A stretch of DNA of 64,000 nt from Seiridium cupressi (Eukaryota; Ascomycota; Sordariomycetes; Amphisphaeriales; Sporocadaceae), in NCBI GenBank assembly GCA_036674765.1, contig JARVKI010000028.1, positions 372,001 through 436,000 on the forward strand. Direction: 5' to 3'. Both the position numbers and the translations under genes were made by a program. The first letter of the stretch is position 1. The number at the start of each line of letters is the position of its first letter. The notes below the pieces were generated by a model, which did not search any database, had not been told where the DNA came from, and saw only the letters and a list, made by a program, of their open reading frames with translations. This document shows, one piece after another, positions 47,211-59,448 of this stretch.

Positions 47211-48442
47211 TTATCTGGAATATGAACTCCTGCCAGCGCTTCGCGCTTCGAGTTCAAAATCATCTTTCTGCCGCACTGGGGGGTTATATTCTATCGCCCG
47301 TTGCTTCTCCCGACTCGACGCCACCGACGGTGCGGGCAACGCCTTGGGCAGTGTCCTTGACCGCTGCTCAAAGTCGAACTCACGTTCCAGCTCCCCGATG
47401 TCGTGGTACTTGCCCACGTGGTTCACCAAAGACTTGACTGTCGGACAAATGGCATCGCGATCCCGATGTCGGGTGCAGATCACACAGGCAAACTCCCCAT
47501 CGGGCGTGTGGCACTTGACAACGAAGCGCTGGCCCAGGTGGAATTCGCGCTCTTCGATTACCTCTCGCTCGTACCGACCGTCTGCGACCAGGCGAGGCGC
47601 CCGCTTGTCGATCTCCCAGAAGTCGTCGGATTCCACGTCTAGCCTGACACCGCACTCGGGACATCGACAGCTGCCCCCTGGAGCAAACGTGGCAGCCAGA
47701 GGCTTGTTTCGAACATACTGCAGGTCAAGCGCGTATCTGCAATACAACGGCTCGACATCCATGACGGTCGAAGCGCGTCTCGGTGACGGAAAGCCCTGTG
47801 GAGGTGGTCCCTCAATAGCCAAGGTCTGGCGCTGACGCTGCTGGCGGAGAGCATCTAGCGAGCCGTCTCGTGCCGCATTCGATGCCGCAATCAGCTTGGA
47901 CATGTCGTACGAGTCCAGCTGCCGCCCGCTATACAGGGCATCTTGAAGGACGTTGATTACCGTCTGCTGGAGGGCAATGACCTGCGCCTGCAGCCTGTTC
48001 TCTGTGATTGTGTCGCCCACGGCGAACCGCCTGCCGAGACGCGCATAGCCCTCGTCAAACTCCCGGCTGACTGCGGCACCCGAGCGCTCCAGCGCAAACC
48101 CTACGTCGTCTCTATCCCTGTCGCCGCCGCCTCGCTGGCTCAAGCGGTCTATGCGATCCTCCTTGTCCTTGTTGCGCTTCTCGGAGTCGTCGATTTGGGC
48201 TTGCAACTTTGCGATCTTGTCATCTTGCTTCGTATCGCGCTTCTTTTGCTGTTGGCGGTCTTTGACGCGGTCCCATAGGCCGATGGAGGAGGTAAAGGTA
48301 CCGACGAGGGTAGAGCAGAGGGTTGCTATTATGTAGGTTTTCTAGTAGAGAGCATAGTGTGAGCGAAGGGGTCTTCAAGTGAAGGAAAGGACTGGGCGCA
48401 TACCTTGAGGTGCTTCTCCTCAATCATGTTGGCGTAATTCAT
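47211..48442 (-). CDS. membrane-anchored protein with C-terminal zinc-finger-like cysteines
   Basis: Exons 48404..48442 and 47211..48341 with a 62-nt intron give 389 aa. The 13-residue first exon (MNYANMIEEKHLK) joins to KTYIIATLCSTLVGTFTSSI, one membrane segment at about residues 15-33. Next comes a charged coiled coil (RVKDRQQQKKRDTKQDDKIA, EKRNKDKEDRIDRL). The C-terminal half has a CxxC pair (SCRCPECGVRLDVESDDFWE) and a second set, CVICTRHRDRDAICPT with VNHVGKYHD, which together could bind zinc like a C2H2-type finger. I do not recognise the family. It probably faces the cytosol from a membrane; function unknown. Confidence 0.82.
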
Positions 48443-49500
48443 CTGGGTGATGGTGTTCCAGCTTTGCCGCTAGCAGCTTGGGGTCATGCAGGGAGATGCT
48501 ATGCACGCGGAAAGGGAAAAGAAATCAAGCACCGACGGCGCGAAAGTAGTGCAGGCGGCTCGGTCAAAAGAGAAGCAAATGCGATTTTCCTACGTTATGA
48601 TGATCCTCGAGGGTGGAAAGCGGAAGAATTCAGTATTAGGTGGTCGGAACACATATATCAGGCACAGGACGAAGGATCACGAGCCGCGGTCATGTTCTCT
48701 GCCACACATTGGCGGGGTGGTGGAGGGGGAGGGTACTGCACGATGATGCTAATGCACCCATAACCGACTGACCGCAAGTTTCACACTCCATAATGTCTTA
48801 ATGCTAAACCTCGCCAATCGTGACTAGTTCCGACCCCAACTCCAGATTGGGGTTGAAATTCCCGCATGCGTGGAACGGTGAAAGCAGATGTGGATGGGGA
48901 GATTCGGGTGGCCCGTGACGTCACCAGCACACGAGGACGATTCGCGCCGCTGAGAGGACTAAGGTTTCCGTTAAGGTTTCCGTTTCTCGTTGCGGCAACC
49001 AGCCAGTGGCTGCTTTTGGGGGTCCATACTCGGCGTCGGAGACTATTCTCGTCTCCCCGACGCGGACGGGTCGGGATCGGCCGTCTTAGGATCGCGAAAG
49101 TGCTAAAAGGGAGGTCGATGCGCTGTCACTCATATGAGCTTACCCCTTATTGGTTTAACACTTCTCCCGCCTGCAAAACCCCATGCATAATGTTGTCAGA
49201 AGGAGACACGATACTCCGCATTCAGCACATTCTCAATGCACACAGGGTCTATGATTTGGCATTCTAGAATCGAGCGCAGACTTGAGAGAGAAACCCCCTT
49301 CTCAAAGGCACCAACCCGATCCACGTCGGATTGCGTCGCTCGAATAGAAATCCCCATTGTCCTCCCGCACGGCTTCGGCAGTTGCAAATCAGGCGCCATG
49401 TGTAGATCTTCGCGATGTGCTGCATTTGACCACAGTAGCTACCATCAGGTGATTGCCATCAATATGACTTTACCCAGAGACTGACATGCGTGACTGATAA
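48443..49500. other. promoter-side intergenic region
   Basis: Upstream of the coiled-coil membrane protein. It includes a perfect CRE (48916-48923). A 67-codon ATG frame at 49196-49399 (minus) reads as protein-like sequence but matches no family I know, so I do not call it. Confidence 0.45.
48916..48923. promoter_or_regulatory. CRE-like palindrome TGACGTCA
   Basis: A perfect ATF/CREB-type octamer lies 474 bases upstream of the start of the gene at 47211-48442. Assignment as a bZIP site rests on sequence identity alone. Confidence 0.35.
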
Positions 49501-52500
49501 ATTAGGAAATCGTAGCTGATTCAACGTTGGCCACGATTATATCGTCCCCCCACTATGAAATCCTATGAACACTATACGCACAATGCCCTCTGTCTGTCTT
49601 AATTCCTCAGGTGACCGTCTGCAAGCCACGAACGATTCACAAATCATTCAATTTGACCCGTTCAACACGTATTGAAAAGCTGATCCTTTTTTTCCGCCCT
49701 TGCATTTTTCCTCCTCCCGTGTCGAAGAGGATCAATAGCTCCAAAACAAATGTTAATAACTGAGAAAGCCAAGGAGAAGGGGAATAGGGCACGGCTTGCC
49801 TTGGTCCCCGGCCGATATGCCGCTTCTGGGGGGCTTCATCGGACCATTAAATGACATGATCCACCGCATTAAACATGTTATAGGTCCAACACTCCGTTAT
49901 GAGTGACAGCTTTCAATGCTTGGATGGCACCATCCAACTGTAGCATCAATTTGAAAATATGTTTGAAATGGCTAAACTTCCCTTCCACGCGCGTTAAAAC
50001 TTTGAAGCAAGACGTTACACTATTTTAAAGACTCACATTCTCGTTATAAAATGCCTGATTGCCGTTTCACTTCCACACAGTTTCCGTGAATCTGCCTATG
50101 AGGGAAGGAATACATATCGACTTATTTAATGCTGGATCCTTCACGTACCCTGTCTAACTGTATGAAACATACTTTACCAAACCCGTCCTTTGCTCGGTAT
50201 CGTCGTAGACCGAGGTGATCGAAATAAGATTGAAGCTACTACCGCAATAAAGTTCAGCATTTTGGGCAGTCATTATGGTGAAATGCACGATGTCCTTCAC
50301 TGGATACATGTAATTCCGAACAGTGATACTCTCAAACTCTGAGCACATCTGACTTGTTTCTTGCTCCATGGGCAGCCAAGAGATTGGGCTCCACATTATT
50401 CTGACCTGGACGTGCATCCGAGCGACTTGTGCGAGTACTCAAATCCCTGGTGTCACGGGCTGGAGTTAAGGAGGGTATCACAGTATTTCTGTTGACGCAG
50501 CTGCTTTCCACCTTCGACGGCCCGGCAGGATATTTGTATGTCAATAATACCTTGCGGCCCACCTTGCTATCCTAACAACAACCTCTTCATTCATATTGGC
50601 AATGAACGTCGTCATAAGCGATGTTATTGAGCCTAGGCACCAAGGGAGGGTCATGGCAGGCTTCAAGGCTGTGTCACGCCTAGACAAAGCCTGGGATATC
50701 TCACATACCTCTCTTAGCAACTACGAATGCCTCCTGCTGATATACGATGTAATCCGGGGAATTGATCGCATAAACACGAGGTAACAGCGCCGTTTGAGGT
50801 AGTTTTGCTAGCATTTATTGCCGCTATTATCTACGTCAAGTCTAGAGAAGCACAGCATTGTCTTCTGAGTGTCTGAATCCATCAATTCCCTTTCAGGAGG
50901 CATTCCACTGGAACGGCCCCTGGATGCTTCTCAGCAGGCTGATGTTTTGGTAGAACATAACCATGACCATCATATAGCATTCTCTACCTCCAGATATTCC
51001 AAAGCTTCCATGCTATTCTTTATAGGTGATGAGTTGATTCGAGACGAGGCACTTTTAGCGATGATTTGAAACCCCCGAATTTGATCTCTTCCTTCTTTGA
51101 GCGAGATTCTAGCATAGAGACTTGTTATTAACTGTTTCTGCTGTTGGGACACACAGCTTGACATATATATCGGAGGACGTTCTCTTATAATTATTGGGTT
51201 TGTGGTAATCTAGTGCCCGTCTCAAGCTGCTCCCCCCTGCCATTTGTTCTAGCTCTGCTCCCAGGACCAAGGGCGTCATAGCTAGCATGTGCTCTTCTTG
51301 GCAACGGTATGTGATGAACGCACAGACCACGTGGGGTGGATCAGTGGGGTTCTTAGTCTTAGGCCTTCACGGCAGCAGAGGGGAGCTTCCTTCTCCCTTC
51401 ATCATCATCCTCACGGAGGACCTCAATATACGGATTTCTCCCCATATTGCCGTCCATCAGTATGTGACTATTAACTTCCTTGCGCTTGTCTAGAACGTCG
51501 CTAGACTTGCTCCTCGAGGTGCGTTCGGTTTGGCATCTTCTCCCCCTTGCTGGAGTAGTTAAAGTATATTTGACGATCTTCTTCAAGGTAGTGCGTACGC
51601 TTTGTTTGAGTCTTGCTATTGCTTACAGCAGTCTAAAATACCGATACAGATCATTGCAATCCTTGGAATGGGCGTTCTCATGCCTCCAAAGTTACCTTCC
51701 CCAGATCTGGAGGGGAAAGGTGAACCAGGCCGTCGCAGGAGGTAGTCTTACAGTAGGAATCCAGTAATTGGTTTGGACGCTATGCCGCCAGGCCTTGTAG
51801 TCGATTCATGGATAAAAGGTTGAGAAGGACTTTTATAAGCTTACCGTCTCGCCACAGGACGATTATCAGCTATGGATTCGGTGGAACAGTCTACTAAATC
51901 TGTTACAACCACATGACAGATCGTCCGTTGGTCGTAATATCGTTTATTCTGTTCATCTGGTGTGTCAGCTTATATATTGAAATTAGTCTCATTCTATTTA
52001 CGTATACGGTCAGATAGACCGTAGGGCCAGCCACTCATCAACGCCAAGCCATCAGCCTTATGAGAACCATGGCCCGTGACCAATTGTTGTTGGATTTCTA
52101 TAATAATATGTCCGACTCCGGTAAAATGCCGACACACCAGCTGAACAGAACGGATGACACCGAATCCATTAGGTCGGATATGCTTCTTGCCAGGTCTGTG
52201 GGAAGAAGTCATGTTGGTAAGTTTTTCTTCACGGAAGAGGGAATATAAATCAATGCATTCGCCATGCTCCGCGAGATGATCGTTGACAGAAAGAGAGCCA
52301 ATCAGCAAGACCTAGCTTATTAAGTCATTCATCTCTGCCTACACAGCTTTAATTCAAGATGCAGATAAGCACTGTTGTTTCCATAGCCTTCCTCAGGCTT
52401 ACCAACTTCGTCACCGCCAGCCCGACACCCGCCACTGCACTTGATGAGAGAGGCAATGTCACATGCCAAGTCATCCCGACATAAGTCAAACTTTTTTCCT

Positions 52501-54350
52501 GTTAAGCAAACCAGAATTTTACTAATTTTTGACTCATAGACGTTGCGCCGATAGTACACTGCTGAAACGAGATGACACACCCAAGAGTTGTTGTGGATGC
52601 TGGGGATGTTGCTGAGGAACAGCTGATGGCCGAAGTCGCTGTTATGCTGTACTTCTGGTATTCCACTTTCTGAAGAAACTGAAACTGTTTACGGGATTTA
52701 TAGCTAGAATAAATTTATGACAGCGGCCATCAAATATGCACATTCGGATTAAATCATGCTATCTTGAGCGAGATTTCAAATAATAGGGTAATATGTATAT
52801 CTCTAGGTCACCTTAATACACTATATTCTCTGGATTCTCACAATGATGGCTTGCTCTGTATCTTTAAAAAGACGTCTTGCTTTATCTGCTATAAATCCTC
52901 CCTATGATGCGGTGCCTAGCTGGAACTCTATAGCCGTGCCAAACCGCCATGGACAGTGACAACTACTCTTTTACCGTAATAAATTGACATTTTTAATACA
53001 AGGATAAGCGAAGTATTCCAATATTTGCCATTATAACACCAGGAAAATAAAAATTAGACCCCTGTGTTGTTCCTCATATACGGCAGTTCAGGACAGTTCC
53101 ACATTCCACTTACACCAACTACTGGTGAGCTGAATTTGTCTTCCTTTACAACATAATCGCCAGTTTCGTCTGCGTTTTTATGGAACTATTTCATGCAGAA
53201 TCCGTATATAATCTTGGCCAGGCTTAATGCGGAAGACCTACCTGATAATCTGTTATACCTTATAAATATATGATACGAGAAAGATGAAAATGCCACCAGT
53301 TTTGAACCCTCCAGGGATGGACGATCAACTTCCTTGCCGTAGACTGGAAGAAGATAGAATTGACTTCTCCTGCTGATTCCTCGCGTAAGGATGACGAACG
53401 GAAACAAGTAAAACCGCGTGCTTAAATGTGGATTTGACATTTCAAGAGACGATTTGTAAACTGCCAAGGAATTTTCACCATCGGCTTAGATATTAACACC
53501 CACTGTTGTTAACAGGCGGCTGAATATAGAATATTGTACATGTATGTGATAATACATTACTCGGCATGCTGCTGCCTTCCAATCCTGCACTTTGTTCACC
53601 AACGTGTCTCAAAACCAGGACAATTGCAAGCTTGAGTAGCTCGAAATTGGTACGTAAGGAGATTTACTCAATCTTAATGACATCTGCCAGATTTTTCTAC
53701 TAGCAATAGTCCCCATTCATTGAGAAAACACGTCGATCGAGCCATCATCATATTTAAATCGAATGACAGGATTGAATTTGAGTGTGACATAGAAACAAGT
53801 GTGACATAGAAACAAGGTTGAAAATAGTCGGCACATGAATACGGTGCCTTAAACAATGTATCAACTTCTCAAGACACAAAGCGATCCCTCCTACCTGCTT
53901 ATTGCTAGCTGATGGCATTGGCACATTTCGGGAGAGCGCATAGAGCGAGAGCATGAATAGAAGGGAACATAGAGCGTCATCCGGCCTGGTAACTGGCCAC
54001 TCTCGTCAGGCTTCAGCTTCATCGCCGGCGGTGACGTCTCCGGGCATAGGCGATCCAAGACTTGATACTCGTCCAAGGTGTTAGCTGATCGGGAATGGCG
54101 GACTGGTTAGCTTCTCTGATCCAGGTCGCGACGTATGCGGCCGGCTTGTGCTAACAATCGACTGCCATGCGTCGCCTCCTCATTGGCCGCCTCGGCCTCC
54201 AGGTGCTTCCCATCAAGCACCAGACACTTGAGGCAATGCAGCAACTGAGAAGAATCGGCCGCAGAGCCCTCGATAGCCAGACTCAGCAGCGCGTCTTCAT
54301 AGGTCTGAAAGCGATTCAAATCTGAGATGAAATATTCTGCTGCTAACTAC
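49501..54350. other. AT-rich gene-poor region, 4.9 kb
   Basis: No frame exceeds about 105 codons and none resembles a known family. AT-rich blocks with many TA steps dominate between about 51.8 and 53.7 kb. This fits old, mutated repeat DNA, but I find no terminal repeats, transposase or reverse-transcriptase motif. A short plus-strand ATG frame at 52060-52248 (62 codons) is noted without function. Confidence 0.4.
53782..53815. repeat. two-copy 17-base tandem repeat
   Basis: The unit GTGTGACATAGAAACAA occurs twice head to tail with no mismatch, inside the AT-rich gene-poor region. Confidence 0.85.
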
Positions 54351-55830
54351 CTACTGCTTCTCTCAAGAGCAATGTTGACTACTTGAAGTCGCAAGAAGCA
54401 GAAGCAAATCGTTATCTGAAAAGAGGAATCGGTAGATATGAAGATCTGTTCGATGATCCAGGATACCTGGAGCCCTTCGCTCTATGGCAAGCTTCGCGGG
54501 CCCGAGACTGCTGGTCAAGGCCTTGGCCGCCGACGTCAATGCCGCGATCAATCTGCTTATCAACCGTGATGGCGCTCAGCTGAAGTTGGGGGTGATATAG
54601 ATCTTATGAGCGCGACCAAACAGGGGGCCCCTGTGTCGGTTCCACGCGTGGAAACTAGAAGTGTTCCGACACGACATACGCGATGATGCCGCACTTTACG
54701 GTCGAAATTGGCCTAATGCGGGTGGGCAGTTTCGGTCGGCCCCTCCCTGAAGCACAAGTTGACGCGATGATTGGAGCGACGGCCCCAAGACCTGCAGCTA
54801 TGGGCAGTGCCTGGTGAGACTATCTTGCCGCTGGACTAGCAAATCAGCAGTCTCGTCGGGAGTTGCATGGTGTGCTCTCCAGGATTCTTCTGCAGCTAGG
54901 CCCCTTGCGCGAAGCATCAGCACAGACTTGGATGCATAAACCAACAGGCAAGACGGAATTCAATTTAGGACCAAGAGAGACACTAGCCCCACTGAAGCTA
55001 CCTGGAGGTGGGGCGCTACAGGCACTAAAGACCGTTTCCTAACCGTGCCTCCCCAGTCGCCGGCTTCTGATTGGAACAACACGACGAATACACCAACACC
55101 ACGCGTCCGCAACACGCAGAACACGATCATCCCCCATCCCACAATTTGGCGGCCTGCCAATCTCGCTTTTTCCATTTGCCCATTCCTCCCCGTCCCGTTT
55201 CATTACTATCCCGTCATCTGCCATTACCACCTGCAGGACGCTTGTTTGAGGCCTGAGCGTGCGATTGCCAATCTTTCGGATCTCATATACCCTCTCGCAT
55301 TGCCCATCGCCATTCGTTCAATCAGATCCTCGCTCTCCCCCAAGGTCCCGAATTGAAGCTCCTCTCTGGCTGGCTAACAGCGGGCGCTTGCTGATTCCAC
55401 CACGGCCTGCTAAACCTGACGTGCAGCTTTCAAGACGAGTTACACCTTCACTCTCTCGCCCTCGTCCTACCCGGGCCTCGTCCATCGCGGCCACCTTCCC
55501 CACAGGACTCGCTCTGGAGCATTCGCACACCTGAGGTTGCAATAAGACGTTCTGATTCCCTCCTCCACCGCCTCGCCACCTCTCTTCGTCCTTTGCTCCC
55601 CCACCTCCACTTCTGAGTCTATTTTGAGGATACCCATCACTATCCATTCAAGTCGCAGACCAGCTCATGAACGAGAGAAATAAACAAACAGAAAGAATCT
55701 GGTAACATCATTCATTTGGTTCAGCAAGCATCAGTCACCTAGTGTCGTGCTTGGCACACTTGGTCGAGCTCCTCTACATAGCTCAGTCCGCCATCTGGAT
55801 TTGTCTATCTCGTCAGCGACACACTCCACC
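54351..55830. other. intergenic region upstream of the KEN-box protein gene
   Basis: Base composition returns to that of the genic regions. A fragment at about 54480-54600 (plus) reads LYGKLRGPRLLVKALAADVN then AAINLLINRDGAQLKLGV before a TAG; it looks like a decayed helical protein but I cannot name it. A 14-base palindrome lies at 54640-54653. From about 55.0 kb the sequence is C-rich on the plus strand, as in a long promoter or 5' UTR. Confidence 0.4.
54640..54653. repeat. perfect 14-base palindrome containing ACGCGT
   Basis: TTCCACGCGTGGAA equals its own reverse complement. The centre is an MluI cell-cycle box core, but it lies 1.2 kb from the next start codon. Confidence 0.7.
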
Positions 55831-57258
55831 ATGGCAGCTGTTACGCGTCAACCCTTCGCGCCAATTGAGGCATCTCGTCTGCAGACGCTAACAAGCTTGA
55901 AGAACAAACAGAATGGTATGTTGTTGCCTCGATCCGACCCAGTGATATATACCATCTCAATCAAACACCCAATATCCATTGCGCTCTAGTGTGCCGTTTC
56001 GTTCGCCGACCAGAACCTGCCAAAAGTTTAATGTGCAATACTCAAGTTGTGGCTTTCTGCGCCCTGTTATAACCGTTCCAGCCTGCTCAATTGCATCACA
56101 GACCGATTCCAATTGTCTTGAGCATTTGCTAAACATGACACAGCTGTTACTATAGCCTCGCCTGTGAAGCGAAAGGCGTCCGACATTGTGGACGCAGACG
56201 ACTTCGAGAATGTCGATCCGGTGCTCTCCTCTAAGCGATCCAAGGGCTCCGATAGCTTCTACCCCACCAATGATTTCGTCAAGCCCTCGAACTTCATTCT
56301 CACCAAATCTGCATCTACCAACAACATTGCCAGTCCGCTCAAGCTTGCCACTCCTCACCCCCGTAGCTTACTGCAACCGAAGTCGCCTGCAGCCAGGCTG
56401 AATACTGGCATCGCCAAGTCGTCTCCTCTATCAGCCCCTGCTGGTCGGTCTCCTACCCGTGGCAAGCGCACCGGTCTTCTCTCTTCTCGCCGTCGGACCG
56501 CAGGACCCTACACTCGCGTGGATCCTCCCGTCCTTGGCTTAGGTGCCTCTGTCACTTCATCGCCTGCGCCATTCTCGCTGGATGCTGCTCTCAAGGGTAC
56601 TATTCCTAGCTACGCAAGTCGTAATGCCGCCTCCGTCGCTTCTTCCAGCCGCTCTTCTGGGCCCAGCGACCTCCATGGCTCGAGCATGAAATCGGATTGG
56701 TTCTTTGACATCCACGAGGACACTGCCGAGCAGGAGATGACAAATTTGCTCCAGCACAGTACCTGCGTCTTGGATATCAGCTCGGACGAGGAAAGCGAAA
56801 GCCGTCTAGAGAGGGAGCGTGTCGAAGGCAAGGAGAACGTGCCACCTGTAGACGACATGTCGCAGACTTCACGTCCACGAGCCGCCCGCGCGGTGGCGGA
56901 CATTGATGACATGATCTTCGAGAAGGAGCGTAATCCTCTCGGTGAGATGAACGTCAGAGATTACTATGCTGAGGGTTGTGACGAGGCGAGCATCATCTTC
57001 ATACTAGGTGATGACGAGGAGGGGGCTAAGACTGAGTACGAATTCGCACCTGAGGTCCAAGTGGAACAGGCGCCGGTCCCAGTGCCAGAGCCTATACCAG
57101 AAGACGGTTCCAAGTCAGTGGATGAGTTGTTGCAGAAGACGGATGAGCCGGCACCTAGCGCCGCTCTTCTCCAACCCATTGATGGCACTGGCGAGAGCTT
57201 TGAGGTCTGGGAAAGTGGCAGCGCGAAAGACGAAACAGAGGCGGTAGCCGTGTGCTGA
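55831..57258 (+). CDS. disordered protein with KEN box and RxxL motifs
   Basis: Exons 55831..55915 and 56156..57258 with a 240-nt intron give 395 aa (ccaccATGgca is a good start context). After the start MAAVTRQPFAPIEASRLQTL come ASPVKRKASDIVDADDFENV, several Ser/Pro-rich stretches, the block PAPFSLDAALKGTIPSYASR, the acidic helix SDWFFDIHEDTAEQEMTNLL, and GKENVPPVDD with a KEN box at residues 254-256. RxxL matches occur in KRTGLLSS and PRSLLQPK. No enzyme motif is visible. I do not recognise a characterised family; the motifs suggest a nuclear cell-cycle protein turned over by the APC/C. It lies head-to-tail upstream of thymidylate kinase. Confidence 0.8.
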
Positions 57259-58096
57259 CAAGCGAAAAAAGAGATTCACGAGGGCTACGATCACGATGGG
57301 ATGCAACTGACCTAATACTATCACTAATGAGGTTGAGTCCAAGGGAAACGGCGTTTATGGTGTTCAAGGAACAAAGTTCAGCGTAAGAATCACAGATTGG
57401 GTTGTTTTTCGATAACCGTATGAGTTATGTATATACGCTATCACGCTTTCGGAGTTTGGATGGGCAAATTCCGTTGAATACTGACTGTTTTACATCCTAT
57501 GCAGCTTTGAGCCTCCCTACACTTGCGTTATACCACTTTCGATGTTCTTGATGATCCAAAGCCAGGGTCTTCACCTCTCCACTTAGACCAGAGCAGGCGG
57601 AGGCTCGAGAGTCTATCTGCGTTGTAGCAGACCCCGAACCATGGCTACCAATGATTGAATGTCTCTGCTTCCATCAGCGCTTGCTTCATACCTTCCCTCC
57701 TGCATCGAGACACTGAGGAGCTGATCTTGCGCGCAAATATGGGATCACTCAAGCGCTGATTGTAGATATCGCGGCCCTGTGCTGCGGCAACTGTGGAGCC
57801 ACGTGATTTCCACTAAACGCGTCTCGTCGGAAGCTTCTCACGTCGCGACAGCTCATAGTGGAACCACGGCGCTTCACACGTCATGCTATTGCATCTCATG
57901 AATGTCAGGAGTCTTGACTACATATATACGACCAATTGATGTCCAATCGATTGACGCCAGGCTTGGCCTACTCTTTGTTTCACCAATTTCGCTCTTCGCT
58001 CACCAATTGGACCTTTATCCTTGCGCTTGACTTGCTTTTCGCTATCGCTTATTCACCCCATCTCGAGAAGTTGTGCCTCAGACACTTACAGGCAAC
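57259..58096. promoter_or_regulatory. upstream region of thymidylate kinase
   Basis: A 0.84-kb gap contains a CACGTG at 57800-57805 and an MCB-type ACGCGT at 57817-57822, about 275 bases before the thymidylate kinase ATG. Yeast DNA-precursor genes such as CDC8 use MCB elements for G1/S expression; its use here is inferred. Confidence 0.4.
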
Positions 58097-59448
58097 ATGG
58101 CGTCTATCAACGACCTAGCCACGGCGGCAACTATAGCATCATCTGCCGTGGCCCTGCAGTCATCGCCACAACAGGCAGCACGGTCGGCCTCCCAGTCTTC
58201 GCCGCCTCCGCCGGCACCCCTATCACCATCTGCAGAGACCGCGGCCGCCAGCACATCAGCCCCAGCTGTCACACCTGTTCCAGCCCCTGCACCCGCCCCG
58301 GTACCACCACAAGGATCGCCACCGTCCTCATCGGTGTTGGCCGCACCCCAGACCTCGCCGCCAAATCCACAGGAGGCTCAGATTCCACCTCCTGCATCGC
58401 CGCCTCCTACACAATCGGCAGAAGCCGCAGGAGCAAAAGTCGCAGATGGAGCCGCCGAGGAATCCGCAGCACCGGCATTACCCGAGGAGAAGAAGAAGCC
58501 GGTCCGCGGTGCCTTCATTGTGTTCGAGGGCATGGACCGGGCCGGCAAGACGACGCAAGCGAAGTTGTTGCAGCAGCGATGCATTGAGGCGGGTCGCGAC
58601 GTGAGATTCATGAGATTTCCCGGTACGTCAGTAGAGAGAAGAAGCTATCTGTGAATGCCGAGGTTATTGGATGACTGACTCAAAAAGCCTTAGACCGCAC
58701 TACGCCCATTGGGCAGATGATTGATTCATATCTCAGGGGCCAGACGGAGATCGAGGACCACGTTATTCACTTGCTGTTCAGTGCGAATCGATGGGAAGCT
58801 CTGTAAGTTCTCTCGTTGCGGTAACTCAGTTCCAACTTCGAACCATCAGTTCTCGATTATCCTTAGAATTGCTCCTACATATCATGCTGCATAGCTAACA
58901 TATCCCCAAGGACAACAATCCACGCCGCACTATCCAAAGGGCAAACCATCATCTGTGACCGCTACTACCACAGCGGTATTGTCTATAGTGCCGCGAAGCA
59001 GAACCCTTCTTTGCCTCTGACTTGGGCCAAGGCACCCGAGGTTGGTCTACCGCGCCCGGATCTTGTGCTTTTCCTCGATCTGGAGGAGAGCGTAGCTCGA
59101 GAGCGTGGTGGCTGGGGCGGTGAGGTCTACGAGAAGGGCGAGATGCAGAGGCGAGTGAGAGAGCTGTTCTGGGGCCTGAGCATGGGCGATGTCTCAGGTG
59201 CCGCGGGGCAGGGTAAGGGCAAGAGAGTTGAGAATGGCAATGCCGCAGAGGGAAGAGGCGAAGACGGCCAGGGATTGAAGCCCCATGGAGAGAAGGGCGA
59301 GTTCAGACAGGAGGAGGAAGACCTACAGATTGTTGATGCCGACCTAGGGGTTGAGGAGTTGAGTGAAAAGGTCTGGGAGCACGTTCTTCCCCGGCTAGAA
59401 CAAGTAGAAAGGGGCGAGGTTGGGGAGAACGTTCGGGTTGTGCGATAA
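58097..59448 (+). CDS. thymidylate kinase with long N-terminal extension
   Basis: Exons 58097..58622, 58694..58802 and 58911..59448 (introns 71 and 108 nt) give 390 aa. It phosphorylates dTMP to dTDP for DNA synthesis. The kinase starts at about residue 138: FIVFEGMDRAGKTTQAKLLQ with the P-loop lysine at 151. RFP-DRTTPIG is created across the first junction (the TTAG acceptor at 58693 is needed to restore the family's DRT). CDRYYHSGIVYSAAK and LPRPDLVLFLDL follow. Yeast Cdc8 is 216 aa. The extra length is a Pro/Ala/Ser-rich N-terminus of about 135 residues with no internal Met, plus a Gly/Lys-rich insert after the LID region (MGDVSGAAGQGKGKRV onward). It is not obviously a targeting peptide. 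Confidence 0.93.

Noticed and set aside
49196..49399. 67-codon minus-strand ATG frame
   Set aside because: Protein-like composition but too short and without family resemblance or splice partners.
54107..54600. Possible HET/HeLo or NACHT-type gene remnant
   Set aside because: Helical-looking fragments on both strands but no diagnostic motif; too weak to name.
58021..58587. 188-codon frame overlapping thymidylate kinase
   Set aside because: Shadow frame of the Pro/Ala-rich extension; low-complexity Arg/Ser/Thr composition and no domain.
58682..58693. Earlier acceptor (AAAAAG at 58682-58687) for the first thymidylate kinase intron
   Set aside because: It keeps frame but gives RFP-ALDRTT, two residues longer than the family's RFPDRTT; the TTAG at 58690-58693 restores the conserved motif.
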